Shown piece by piece: positions 8,934-15,127 of a stretch of DNA of 64,000 nucleotides. Below the pieces are notes generated by a model. It worked only from the letters and a program-made list of their open reading frames with translations, was not told where the DNA came from and made no database searches. The DNA lies in the NCBI RefSeq assembly GCF_000766145.1, contig NZ_JNFB01000008.1, positions 1 to 64,000 on the forward strand, given 5' to 3'. The position numbers were made by a program, and so were the translations under genes. Source of the DNA: Paenilisteria newyorkensis. GTDB taxonomy: Bacteria > Bacillota > Bacilli > Lactobacillales > Listeriaceae. How positions within the stretch are numbered: the first letter of the stretch is position 1; each line of letters begins with the position of its first letter.

Positions 8934-9303
8934 AAGCGTCCCCATTCCTTCGTAAGTAAGCGTTATCATTCATTTTTCACACTGGCCTGTGTTTTTTCAC
9001 GTTATCTTAAGACACCTCCATTATAGCCTTCCCCTCCAAAAAATGTATATGTAAATATGAAGCGTTTTCACGTATATCTCGTACAAATCGAAAGAATATC
9101 CTCCTATATTTCACAATGTGGAGGCACCTTTTCAAAAAAACATCCAACAAGACTGATATCACTCACTTTCATTTTATCTCAACCTTCCTGAGTATGTGAA
9201 ATAGTTTCATATTCCCTAGACCCCATCCTAAAAAATAATAGAAAATCCGCCAACCTTCCTATATAATAAAGAAGCATAGCCATATAATGAGGAGGAATAC
9301 CAG
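8934..9303. promoter_or_regulatory. divergent control region, MFS-kynU-ald versus Lrp/AsnC gene
   Basis: Gene-free 370 bp between divergent genes. A TATAAT (minus strand, 9020-9025) lies upstream of the MFS gene with a poor -35, as expected for an activated promoter. Two matching imperfect palindromes, ATATGAA-N3-TTTCAC type, occur at 9055-9071 (plus) and 9196-9212 (minus), 14 of 17 bases alike, and a related half-site lies near 9107. These are likely sites for the neighbouring Lrp/AsnC regulator. Confidence 0.55.
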
Positions 9304-9732
9304 ATGGATCAAATCGACCACCAATTACTCAAACTACTTCATGAAAACGCTCGCATCTCAATTGTCGAACTCTCACAAAAAGTGTGTCTCAGCCGCCCAA
9401 GTGTCAAAGAACGTATCGATAAACTCGTCGAACAAGGCGTCATCAAGAACTTTACAATACTCCCATCCCAGCAAAAAATGGGGCATCAGATCTCCTTTTT
9501 CAGTGAAATTAGCAACATTAAATGGCCCGCCCCACAAATCGAAGCCGAGCTAAAAAAATATCCAAACATCACCGAAATCCATATTGTACTCGGCAAATCA
9601 AACTACCTAATCAAAGCTTCCGTCAAAGATACCAGCGAAATGAAACTCCTAATTGCCGAATGGATGACCTTTTCCGATGTCACGAGCACCATGATTTTAG
9701 AAACCACACTGGAGAATCGCTTTATCGACTAA
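9304..9732 (+). CDS. Lrp/AsnC-family transcriptional regulator
   Basis: 142 residues. The N-terminal winged helix (MDQIDHQLLKLLHENARISIVELSQKV... to about 60) has the AsnC-type HTH, with SRPSVKERIDKLVEQGVI as recognition region. The C-terminal RAM domain (about 75-140) binds small molecules, often amino acids. A strong GAGGAGG site precedes the ATG. It is divergent from the kynU unit. In Pseudomonas aeruginosa the kyn genes are controlled by an Lrp/AsnC protein (KynR), so a similar role responding to kynurenine or tryptophan is likely here by analogy. Confidence 0.88.
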   Translation: MDQIDHQLLKLLHENARISIVELSQKVCLSRPSVKERIDKLVEQGVIKNFTILPSQQKMGHQISFFSEISNIKWPAPQIEAELKKYPNITEIHIVLGKSNYLIKASVKDTSEMKLLIAEWMTFSDVTSTMILETTLENRFID

Positions 9733-9738
9733 TCAAAA

Positions 9739-9762
9739 AAGCTTCCCAAAAATGAGAAGCTT
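9739..9762 (-). terminator. intrinsic terminator between convergent genes
   Basis: Arms AAGCTTC and GAAGCTT; on the minus strand the hairpin is followed by a T run (9735-9740), so it mainly serves the 9775-10032 gene and may also stop the Lrp transcript. Confidence 0.65.
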
Positions 9763-9774
9763 CCGCACACCTGC

Positions 9775-10032
9775 CTATTCCAATATAATATCTGCTTTCC
9801 TTGTCCAATCAAACGTGATACCATAAGGATTTTTACGATTAAACGTCTTTGTAGCCCGCCCCAACATGACCTCCGGATGCAAAAAGAACGTCATGTATTT
9901 CGTGCTGTGCCGAAAACCTTCCCCCTCATCATTTCTAGCAATGATTGTAATGTGCGTATACATCTTCGTACTCTCGGACACTAATCGAATCTGAAAACCA
10001 TCCATCTTTTCTTGAAAATGAAGTTCCCGCAT
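9775..10032 (-). CDS. hypothetical protein
   Basis: 85 residues, soluble, mixed charge, no recognised motif. A GAGGGGTGATG stretch eight bases before the ATG serves as ribosome site. It has its own downstream terminator and stands alone. The C-terminal KNPYGITFDWTRKADIILE shows no family link that I know. Confidence 0.5.
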   Translation of the reverse strand: MRELHFQEKMDGFQIRLVSESTKMYTHITIIARNDEGEGFRHSTKYMTFFLHPEVMLGRATKTFNRKNPYGITFDWTRKADIILE

Positions 10033-10098
10033 AGTACCATCACCCCTCGCTAATTATAGGTATATAAGCCTTTTACCACAAAAATGAACACGCCAAAC

Positions 10099-10145
10099 AA
10101 AAAAACACCATACAAAAAAACACCATACAAAATTTCGTACAGTGT
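10099..10145 (-). terminator. intrinsic terminator overlapping a 15-bp tandem duplication
   Basis: On the minus strand ACACTGTAC pairs with GTATGGTGT (10137-10145 with 10120-10128) and a T run follows. The 15 bp holding the 3' arm and T run is exactly duplicated in tandem (10099-10113 and 10114-10128). Confidence 0.6.
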
Positions 10146-10153
10146 CACATTCC

Positions 10154-10432
10154 TTATTTTTTTGAAAAGTACCCGCTCACTTTATAACCCACTCGCTCAT
10201 CCTTGGTCAAAGCCGTATAAATCGCGGCAATAAACACCGTAATCATCTCAAAAGCAACCAAGATAACCGTCGCCTGCACACCCATTCCGAGCCAAAAAAT
10301 CGCCCAGTAAATCCGCAGCGCCAGAACAAGCATCGTAATCCACGCCCGTCCTTTATTTTTCGGTATGAAATCAAAGACATGCGAGGCTAAAGCCACGAGT
10401 ACAAACCAAAACAATTGGCTAACCGTAATCAC
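10154..10432 (-). CDS. hypothetical membrane protein
   Basis: 92 residues with three hydrophobic segments (about 5-22, 33-50 and 55-75) and a basic C-terminus. It lies downstream of the 10446-10799 gene with a 13-base gap, so they are probably co-transcribed. No family recognised. Confidence 0.55.
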   Translation of the reverse strand: MITVSQLFWFVLVALASHVFDFIPKNKGRAWITMLVLALRIYWAIFWLGMGVQATVILVAFEMITVFIAAIYTALTKDERVGYKVSGYFSKK

Positions 10433-10445
10433 AAAATCCGCACCC

Positions 10446-10799
10446 CTATGCGTTTAGTTGTCTATCTAACTTCTCTTTAAAAGCCATAATCATATCAAAA
10501 GCAATCACAAAATCAAAATCACTCATGCTATAATTGCTCACAAATTCGCCATCACGATAGCGAATCATTAGCGTTGGACGAACCGTGTCACCAATCGCAT
10601 CCTTGCTCGTAGCGCCACCATAAAACACCCAATGCGTCGCAGTTGGTGCATTCTCTGATTTTTGCGCCAGATCCGTTTGCACCGTCGACACGATGGCTTC
10701 TTGCAGCGCCGCGTCTAGATCCCCTTCGACATAACCATACCAAACCGTGCGATAATAGCGAGCCTCCGATTCATGCGTTTCATCGAATAATTTTTTCAT
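10446..10799 (-). CDS. hypothetical protein
   Basis: 117-residue soluble acidic protein starting MKKLFDETHESEARYYRTVW. It contains a likely beta-sheet core (ATHWVFYGG, PTLMIRYRDGEF). No known family or catalytic motif recognised. A GAGGAGGC ribosome site precedes the ATG. It lies 24 bases after the YdeI-like gene, so the three genes 11423 to 10154 could form one operon. Confidence 0.55.
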   Translation of the reverse strand: MKKLFDETHESEARYYRTVWYGYVEGDLDAALQEAIVSTVQTDLAQKSENAPTATHWVFYGGATSKDAIGDTVRPTLMIRYRDGEFVSNYSMSDFDFVIAFDMIMAFKEKLDRQLNA

Positions 10800-10823
10800 T
10801 TTTATAGCCTCCTCAAGTCTCTA

Positions 10824-11423
10824 TTAAAAGCGATCGTTCAACCCAATACCATCCATAATCCGGTCAACATTCTTATCAATCCGCGACTCCCGTGTTTTCG
10901 CTTGTTTCGGCGCCGCAAAAAATAAAATATACGCCCGCTGACGCCCCGGAGTCAATCCCTCAAAAGCCTCTCTAAAAGCCGGCATTTCATCGAATTTCCG
11001 CTGCAACTCTTCTGGAATTCCAACTTCCTCCTGCTGTTTAAATTCCACTTCCGCCCCCGATTTCTCAACGGCAATCGCTTCCTCCATGTAAGCCTTAATA
11101 ATTGGCTCCATCTCCACAACCTGCTCCAAACTCGTGAACCGAATCTGGCGCGCCGACTGCACATTCGGCGTTTGCTGAATTAAAATACCATTCGGATCCT
11201 TAAACAGCACACCCTTCATAAATAAAATCGCAAAATACTCCTTAAAACCATGTATCAAAAAAACATTCTTGCCCTCAGACATGAAACAAATATTTTTCCA
11301 TTTAATATCTTCCGTTACACCACATTCCAGCGCCATTCTTCTCAATTCTGCAAATTCGTCCTTATACCTCTTCGCTTTACCCAAGTACTCATCCACTTTA
11401 GGCGTCATTTCACCTGCTGCCAT
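10824..11423 (-). CDS. YdeI/OmpD-associated (DUF1801-like) family protein
   Basis: 199 residues from the ATG at 11423 (ribosome site GAGGTG); the frame extends five codons further without one. The N-terminal part (to about 110) matches the DUF1801-like fold seen in YdeI proteins (ITPKVDEYLGKAKRYKDEF type start, EYFAILFMKGVLFKDPNGIL). The C-terminal part (about 130-199) has the IPEELQRKFDE...FEGLTPGRQRAYILFFAAPKQAKTRESRIDK motif set of YdeI/bacteriocin-protection proteins. Function is poorly known. Confidence 0.75.
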   Translation of the reverse strand: MAAGEMTPKVDEYLGKAKRYKDEFAELRRMALECGVTEDIKWKNICFMSEGKNVFLIHGFKEYFAILFMKGVLFKDPNGILIQQTPNVQSARQIRFTSLEQVVEMEPIIKAYMEEAIAVEKSGAEVEFKQQEEVGIPEELQRKFDEMPAFREAFEGLTPGRQRAYILFFAAPKQAKTRESRIDKNVDRIMDGIGLNDRF

Positions 11424-11578
11424 CAAAGAACACCTCACTCTAAAATTCTATACTGTATCACGTGTTATTTTAACTTAATTTAGGAGGACTTGCAAATTTG
11501 GCTGAAAAGTTTAGCTCAAATCAAGATTACTGTTCTATCTTTTAGGTTGCCGTACACTTCCCTTAATATAAACAGGAT

Positions 11579-11995
11579 TTAATCCATAAGTTTGTCCTTA
11601 ATATCTCCATTCAATATCCTATCTCTTAATGTGTTGACTCTTGTTTCAATTAAATCACGGGTAACACGAAAATCTTCTATTGTTCCACCGCTAGGATCAT
11701 CTAAACCCCAATCCTCACGGTACTTGGCTGGTACATAAGGACACTCTACTCCGCAACCCATCGTAATTAAAATATCAAGTTTTTGAGGAATATCCTTCAA
11801 TAGTTTTGGATGTTGCTCAGAAGTATCTATCCCAACTTCATTCATAGCAACAACTGCTAACGGTTTTACTTCTGGATATTCTTCGGTACCAGCGGAATAC
11901 ACTTCTGAAATATCACCTAGTACTACTTTTCCCCATGCTTCTGCCATTTGCGAGCGACAAGAATTATGAATACAGATAAATGCAATTTTTGTCAT
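11579..11995 (-). CDS. arsC: thiol-dependent arsenate reductase (LMW phosphatase-like ArsC)
   Basis: 138 residues. The CX5R P-loop is C8-IHNSC-R14, followed by SQMAEAWGK; DDPSGG marks the aspartate loop. Such enzymes reduce arsenate to arsenite. A second cysteine pair lies at C81 and C85 (GCGVECPYVP), with three residues between, whereas Bacillus ArsC has six between its resolving cysteines; the short form resembles actinobacterial ArsC proteins as I recall them. No arsR or arsenite pump is nearby. It is 15 bases downstream of the NTF2-like gene, so co-transcription is likely. Confidence 0.85.
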   Translation of the reverse strand: MTKIAFICIHNSCRSQMAEAWGKVVLGDISEVYSAGTEEYPEVKPLAVVAMNEVGIDTSEQHPKLLKDIPQKLDILITMGCGVECPYVPAKYREDWGLDDPSGGTIEDFRVTRDLIETRVNTLRDRILNGDIKDKLMD

Positions 11996-12010
11996 CTAAA
12001 CACCTCTTCC

Positions 12011-12355
12011 TTATTTTATAGGGATACAATAAGACTCCATTTCCCGAATAAAACCACTGTCATCAAATGTATATATGTCACATGCATTGATACAAGATAT
12101 TTCATCCTTTTCCCCAAAAAACGCCAGGCCGCTTATGACAACCTGATTGTTTTGTGTAATTATATTTTTGATGTCACATTTTGTAGTCACGGATTTAAAG
12201 TAAGCACTTGTCTCCTCGCATTTACCAATCACGTTTTCTATTCCTGTGATCGTACCTTCACCAATAATATGCCATTCAATGGAATCAGATAAATATGGAT
12301 ATATCTCCTCGAAGCGTCCCATTGAGAATGATTCAGCAATAGCTTGTTTATTCAC
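12011..12355 (-). CDS. SnoaL/NTF2-like protein
   Basis: 114 residues starting at a GTG behind a GGAGG site. The order helix (MNKQAIAESFSMGRFEEIYPYLSDSIEWHI), strand with EGTITGIENVIG, and final strands (ACDIYTFDDSGFIREMESYCIP) matches the cone-shaped SnoaL-like/NTF2-like fold. Members are isomerases, hydrolases or binding proteins, so no reaction can be assigned. It heads the arsC unit. Confidence 0.7.
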   Translation of the reverse strand: MNKQAIAESFSMGRFEEIYPYLSDSIEWHIIGEGTITGIENVIGKCEETSAYFKSVTTKCDIKNIITQNNQVVISGLAFFGEKDEISCINACDIYTFDDSGFIREMESYCIPIK

Positions 12356-12595
12356 TATGCAAAGCCTCCTATCATGATTTTTAGCATACAGATTGACATG
12401 CTAACCCTCCAATTATCTTATGACGCTCTATACTCTATTATACATTGGAAGTAACGTATTGCCAGTTTATTTGATTTCAAACGAGAGCTTCTTTGAGTTA
12501 GTTAAATAGCTTAGAGGGCTTTTTCTTCCACCAAAAAGACACTGAATAAACTATACTCAGTGCCTTTATTCTATATTTGTCTTTGTAGCACCGTC
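12356..12595. other. host intergenic DNA left of attL, including displaced rlmCD 3' end
   Basis: No complete gene. It holds the upstream region of the NTF2-like gene, the terminator at 12533-12567, and (12571-12595) the original last codons of the rlmCD-type gene. Confidence 0.6.
12533..12567 (-). terminator. original terminator of the rlmCD-type gene, displaced by the prophage
   Basis: On the minus strand GGCACTGA pairs with TCAGTGTC and a T run follows. It lies just past the displaced stop codon (12571-12573) that would end the methyltransferase gene if the prophage were absent. Confidence 0.7.
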
Positions 12596-12615
12596 ACACA
12601 CTCCACATGTGTCGT
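12571..12615 (-). pseudogene. displaced 3' end of the rlmCD-type gene
   Basis: Read on the minus strand these bases encode [14 protein letters not shown] and a stop, in the same frame as the intact gene's [14 protein letters not shown] at attR. This is the host's original C-terminus, separated from the gene body by integration. Confidence 0.75.
12596..12615. other. attL core
   Basis: 20 bp identical to 54137-54156. Similarity continues imperfectly on both sides (ACCGT before, TGTG after). It marks the left prophage boundary. Confidence 0.85.
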
Positions 12616-12641
12616 TTGTGCCCAAGCTGTTCTATTACGTT

Positions 12642-12740
12642 TTAAATCGTTCTGTTTTATCTTTTTTACCGAGTTTCTACTATAAGTATGTAGGTTTAAT
12701 TTTTCGTTTTAATCTTAAATCGTTCTGTTTTATCTTTTTT
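12642..12740 (+). repeat. two 26-bp direct repeats inside attL
   Basis: Exact 26-bp copies at 12642-12667 and 12715-12740 (each contains TCGTTCTGTTTTATC), 73 bp apart, 27 and 100 bp from the core. Position and spacing suggest arm-type binding sites of integrase or a directionality factor. Confidence 0.55.
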
Positions 12741-12754
12741 TGTATTTTGTACAG

Positions 12755-12791
12755 CGGTGGCAAGCGGGTGGAATTTCATCACTTGCCACCG
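12755..12791. repeat. perfect 10-bp hairpin in the attL arm
   Basis: CGGTGGCAAG and CTTGCCACCG enclose a 17-base loop. The stretch 12755-12773 matches 54055-54073 on the attR side at 17 of 19 positions. Confidence 0.5.
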
Positions 12792-12795
12792 TTAA

Positions 12796-12823
12796 ACACC
12801 AGCTAGCACTCTGGTGTCTTTTT
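12796..12823 (+). terminator. plus-strand terminator near attL
   Basis: ACACCAG and CTGGTGT arms with an eight-base loop, then CTTTTT. In circular phage DNA it lies downstream of int and could stop int transcripts. Confidence 0.55.
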
Positions 12824-12870
12824 GTCTCATGCTCGGGATGAGCACAATGCTATTATATCATTATCGATTG

Positions 12871-12909
12871 AAATAAAGAAAGCCCCCGAAAATTAATTCG
12901 AGGGCTTTC
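12871..12909 (-). terminator. terminator of the phage late operon
   Basis: On the minus strand GAAAGCCCTCGAA pairs with TTCGGGGGCTTTC and a T-rich run follows. It lies seven bases after the last late gene. Confidence 0.8.
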
Positions 12910-12915
12910 TTTCGT

Positions 12916-13428
12916 TTATAGTGTTGAAAATTGAGCTAACGAATCGTACCCAAAGCCGTCAACACGCACAACATATTTTGAATTTATCCAGCCTTCCCAA
13001 TTCCAATATCCTGCGCGATTATATGCTACCGGATACCAGCCGTTTTTCATCGCTCCGGTATTTACGCGGATTACTTCGTTATTAGCTAGCGTTGTAATGA
13101 CTTTCCCGCTTGTATTCGGTTGAGCTCGTAAGTTTAGCGCTCCTGATGTTACTACGGCGGCGCACCATGTATTTATTTTCGCTGGTGCTAAATAGTACGT
13201 TGTATTCAAATACCCTTTAACATTACGATAAATTACTTTTTTAGTCGTCGTGTCGTATTTTACAACAGAACCGCGATAAACGTATCCGACGATTTCCCCG
13301 CGAGCATTCTGTTTACTGTAAACATTTTGTTTTTGTGTAACAACTTCTTTCATTATCGTCGCCTGTGCTGTTACTGGTATCATAAAAATTAATACAATCA
13401 CTAGTGTTGCTATAACTATTTTCTTCAT
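12916..13428 (-). CDS. secreted SH3b-domain protein
   Basis: 170 residues. Residues 1-23 form a Sec signal peptide (MKK, hydrophobic core, PVTAQA cleavage region). Two SH3-like segments follow: about 28-80 (VYSKQNARGEIVGYVYRGSVVKY) and about 92-155 (ALNLRAQPNTSGKVITTLANNEVIRV, then GWYPVAYN). Bacterial SH3 domains bind cell wall. It lies last in the late operon, after the endolysin and before attL, and has no catalytic domain. It may alter the cell surface, block related phages or aid lysis; none is proven. Confidence 0.75.
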   Translation of the reverse strand: MKKIVIATLVIVLIFMIPVTAQATIMKEVVTQKQNVYSKQNARGEIVGYVYRGSVVKYDTTTKKVIYRNVKGYLNTTYYLAPAKINTWCAAVVTSGALNLRAQPNTSGKVITTLANNEVIRVNTGAMKNGWYPVAYNRAGYWNWEGWINSKYVVRVDGFGYDSLAQFSTL

Positions 13429-13443
13429 TAACTATAAGCCTCC

Positions 13444-14292
13444 TTATTTATTTTTTAGTTCTGTGTACTTGTCTGCCGCGGTAATATAAAACGTCTTACC
13501 TTTTGAATTTTGAACTTTATATTGCAGGCTGCCATTCACATTCACTTTATCGAGTACAGTAGGGAATCCAAGGCCTTTATTTACGGTACCTACAACATCC
13601 TTATCTGCCCATGATGGTTTAGCATAGAAACGTAGGTCGTTGGTTTTAGAAACAAGTTTCTTCCCAGCGTAAGGATTAGGCGCGGTTGGCTTCGGTTCTG
13701 TTTTGCTAGGCGTTTCCGGTTTCTCTGCCGCTGTTTTATATTCGATGCCTAATGTTTTTAAAATCCCGTGTGCGATAGCGCGGCCCATTTCTTGTTGTTC
13801 CGGTACAGTATCGACAATAAAACGATCATTAGAATCAATAAAAGCCGGTTCCACAATAACCGCCGGCATTTTAGTTTGTCTAATAACGGCATGATAATCC
13901 TTTCCGTCGCTTCCTTTTTTCGAGTATGTCGGGATGCTGCCGACGTTTTGCTTCATTTCATCCTTAATCGCGTCGATAATATGTTGAGCTAGAACTTTGC
14001 TTGTACCGCCCGCGATACTATGAATTACCTCGGCACGGTCTCCGCCGCCTGCGTTGTAATGTACCGATACAAACAAATCAGCGCCCCATTTATTCGCTGA
14101 ATTAGAGCGTTCACTAAGTGAAGGGTATGAGTCTCCCGTACGTGATAAATAAGTTTCAATGCCGTATTTTTCAAGCTCATATTTTACAGCATACGCTGTT
14201 ACTCGCGCCATTTCTTTCTCTACTAATCCGTTTGCTACTGCTCCTGGATCAGTGCCGCCGTGTCCAATATCAATAAATACTTTTTTCTTCAT
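13444..14292 (-). CDS. endolysin, N-acetylmuramoyl-L-alanine amidase (Amidase_3)
   Basis: 282 residues. The catalytic domain (1-180) is of Amidase_3 type: IDIGHGGTDPGA with zinc histidine H10, a zinc glutamate in LVEKEMA, SVHYNAGGG with a second histidine, and VEPAFI with the catalytic glutamate. A proline/threonine linker (about 187-208) leads to a C-terminal binding domain (about 210-282). There is no signal peptide, so the holin must give access to the wall. It overlaps the holin gene by four bases. The layout matches the PSA/Ply511-type amidases. Confidence 0.92.
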   Translation of the reverse strand: MKKKVFIDIGHGGTDPGAVANGLVEKEMARVTAYAVKYELEKYGIETYLSRTGDSYPSLSERSNSANKWGADLFVSVHYNAGGGDRAEVIHSIAGGTSKVLAQHIIDAIKDEMKQNVGSIPTYSKKGSDGKDYHAVIRQTKMPAVIVEPAFIDSNDRFIVDTVPEQQEMGRAIAHGILKTLGIEYKTAAEKPETPSKTEPKPTAPNPYAGKKLVSKTNDLRFYAKPSWADKDVVGTVNKGLGFPTVLDKVNVNGSLQYKVQNSKGKTFYITAADKYTELKNK

Positions 14293-14552
14293 TCTTCAAC
14301 ATCCTTTCGAGGCGTCTTATACTTTTTAGCCTGTTCAGAGTCGGCCCCGCCTGCTGTAGTCGGGTCTATAATCAGACCCCAGAGTGCGAACAACCCTGTT
14401 ATAACTGTAATTACACGTTGCAATATCTCGTTATAGTCCCATGTCACATTAAATACGTATAAAATTGCTTGAACAACAAAAAAGGTAGCTGCAATCATCG
14501 CAACTACCCACGTCTTATTATGAAAACGCACTCCCCAATTTATTTTTTTCAT
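14289..14552 (-). CDS. holin (phi LC3-type)
   Basis: 87 residues with two hydrophobic segments (about 15-33 and 43-62), the WDYNEILQRVITVITGLFALWGLIIDPTT stretch typical of phi LC3-family holins, and a charged C-terminus. It makes the membrane lesion that releases the endolysin. Stop overlaps the endolysin start. Confidence 0.88.
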   Translation of the reverse strand: MKKINWGVRFHNKTWVVAMIAATFFVVQAILYVFNVTWDYNEILQRVITVITGLFALWGLIIDPTTAGGADSEQAKKYKTPRKDVEE

Positions 14553-14579
14553 TTTTATGCCTCCGCTCTTTTATTCTAG

Positions 14580-14666
14580 CTATTTTTTCTTTTTACAACG
14601 TGCGCATCTTCCGTTTACCCATCGATGAACTCCTAGTTTGCATAAACCGCTTCCAATAAGTGACAT
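14580..14666 (-). CDS. 28-residue Cys-rich small phage protein
   Basis: ATG at 14666 follows a textbook AAAGGAGGTGATAAAG site. The product has cysteines at 9, 21 and 24 and a histidine at 14 (CKLGVHRWVNGRCARC) and ends in four lysines, a possible tiny metal-binding knuckle. It lies between a membrane-anchored baseplate-region gene and the holin. Tiny proteins at this place occur in other Firmicute phages; the role is not known to me. Confidence 0.65.
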   Translation of the reverse strand: MSLIGSGLCKLGVHRWVNGRCARCKKKK

Positions 14667-14680
14667 CTTTATCACCTCCT

Positions 14681-15088
14681 TTAATTTAGTAAGTTGGCCA
14701 TAAATGCAGTGATTATAATACCTAGTCCTCCTCCTACTACTGATGTAATAGCCGAAGCGATAATCGTACGTCTTATAAATTGCTTTCGTCCCTTTTCTTC
14801 TATTACCAATTGCTCTGCTCTATCGGCGCGTTCGCGTTCTTTCGTTATTTCTATTTCCATGAATTTCTTTTCGTATGTCATTACCTTATCTAGCAAAGGA
14901 GCAAGACCATTTCTTACCGCTTCTTCGATGTCTATAGGCAATGCTATTTTCCAATCTTCTATCGCGTCTAGCCTTTCGTTGTGCTTGTCTAATCGTTTCT
15001 TGTTTTCTCCCGCTAAAGACTTACCCGTTTCAGCAACTTGTTTTATTTTTGCCCATTCTTCATTTGTAATTTTCACATGTTGATCCAT
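14681..15088 (-). CDS. membrane-anchored coiled-coil phage protein (XhlA-like)
   Basis: 135 residues from the ATG at 15088 (GAGGTG site). The first 105 residues are charged and helical with coiled-coil character; the last 25 form one membrane helix rich in Ala, Gly and Ile (TIIASAITSVVGGGLGIIIT). This layout, directly before a holin, matches haemolysin XhlA-type lysis accessory proteins, though sequence identity is not obvious. Confidence 0.6.
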   Translation of the reverse strand: MDQHVKITNEEWAKIKQVAETGKSLAGENKKRLDKHNERLDAIEDWKIALPIDIEEAVRNGLAPLLDKVMTYEKKFMEIEITKERERADRAEQLVIEEKGRKQFIRRTIIASAITSVVGGGLGIIITAFMANLLN

Positions 15089-15127
15089 CGGGATCACCTC
15101 ACCCCATTATTTTGTACAACATAGTTG

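Noticed and set aside
12642-12740. CRISPR-like array at the two 26-bp repeats
   Set aside because: Only two copies, a 47-bp spacer-sized gap that is AT-rich, and no cas genes; position beside attL fits attachment arms better.
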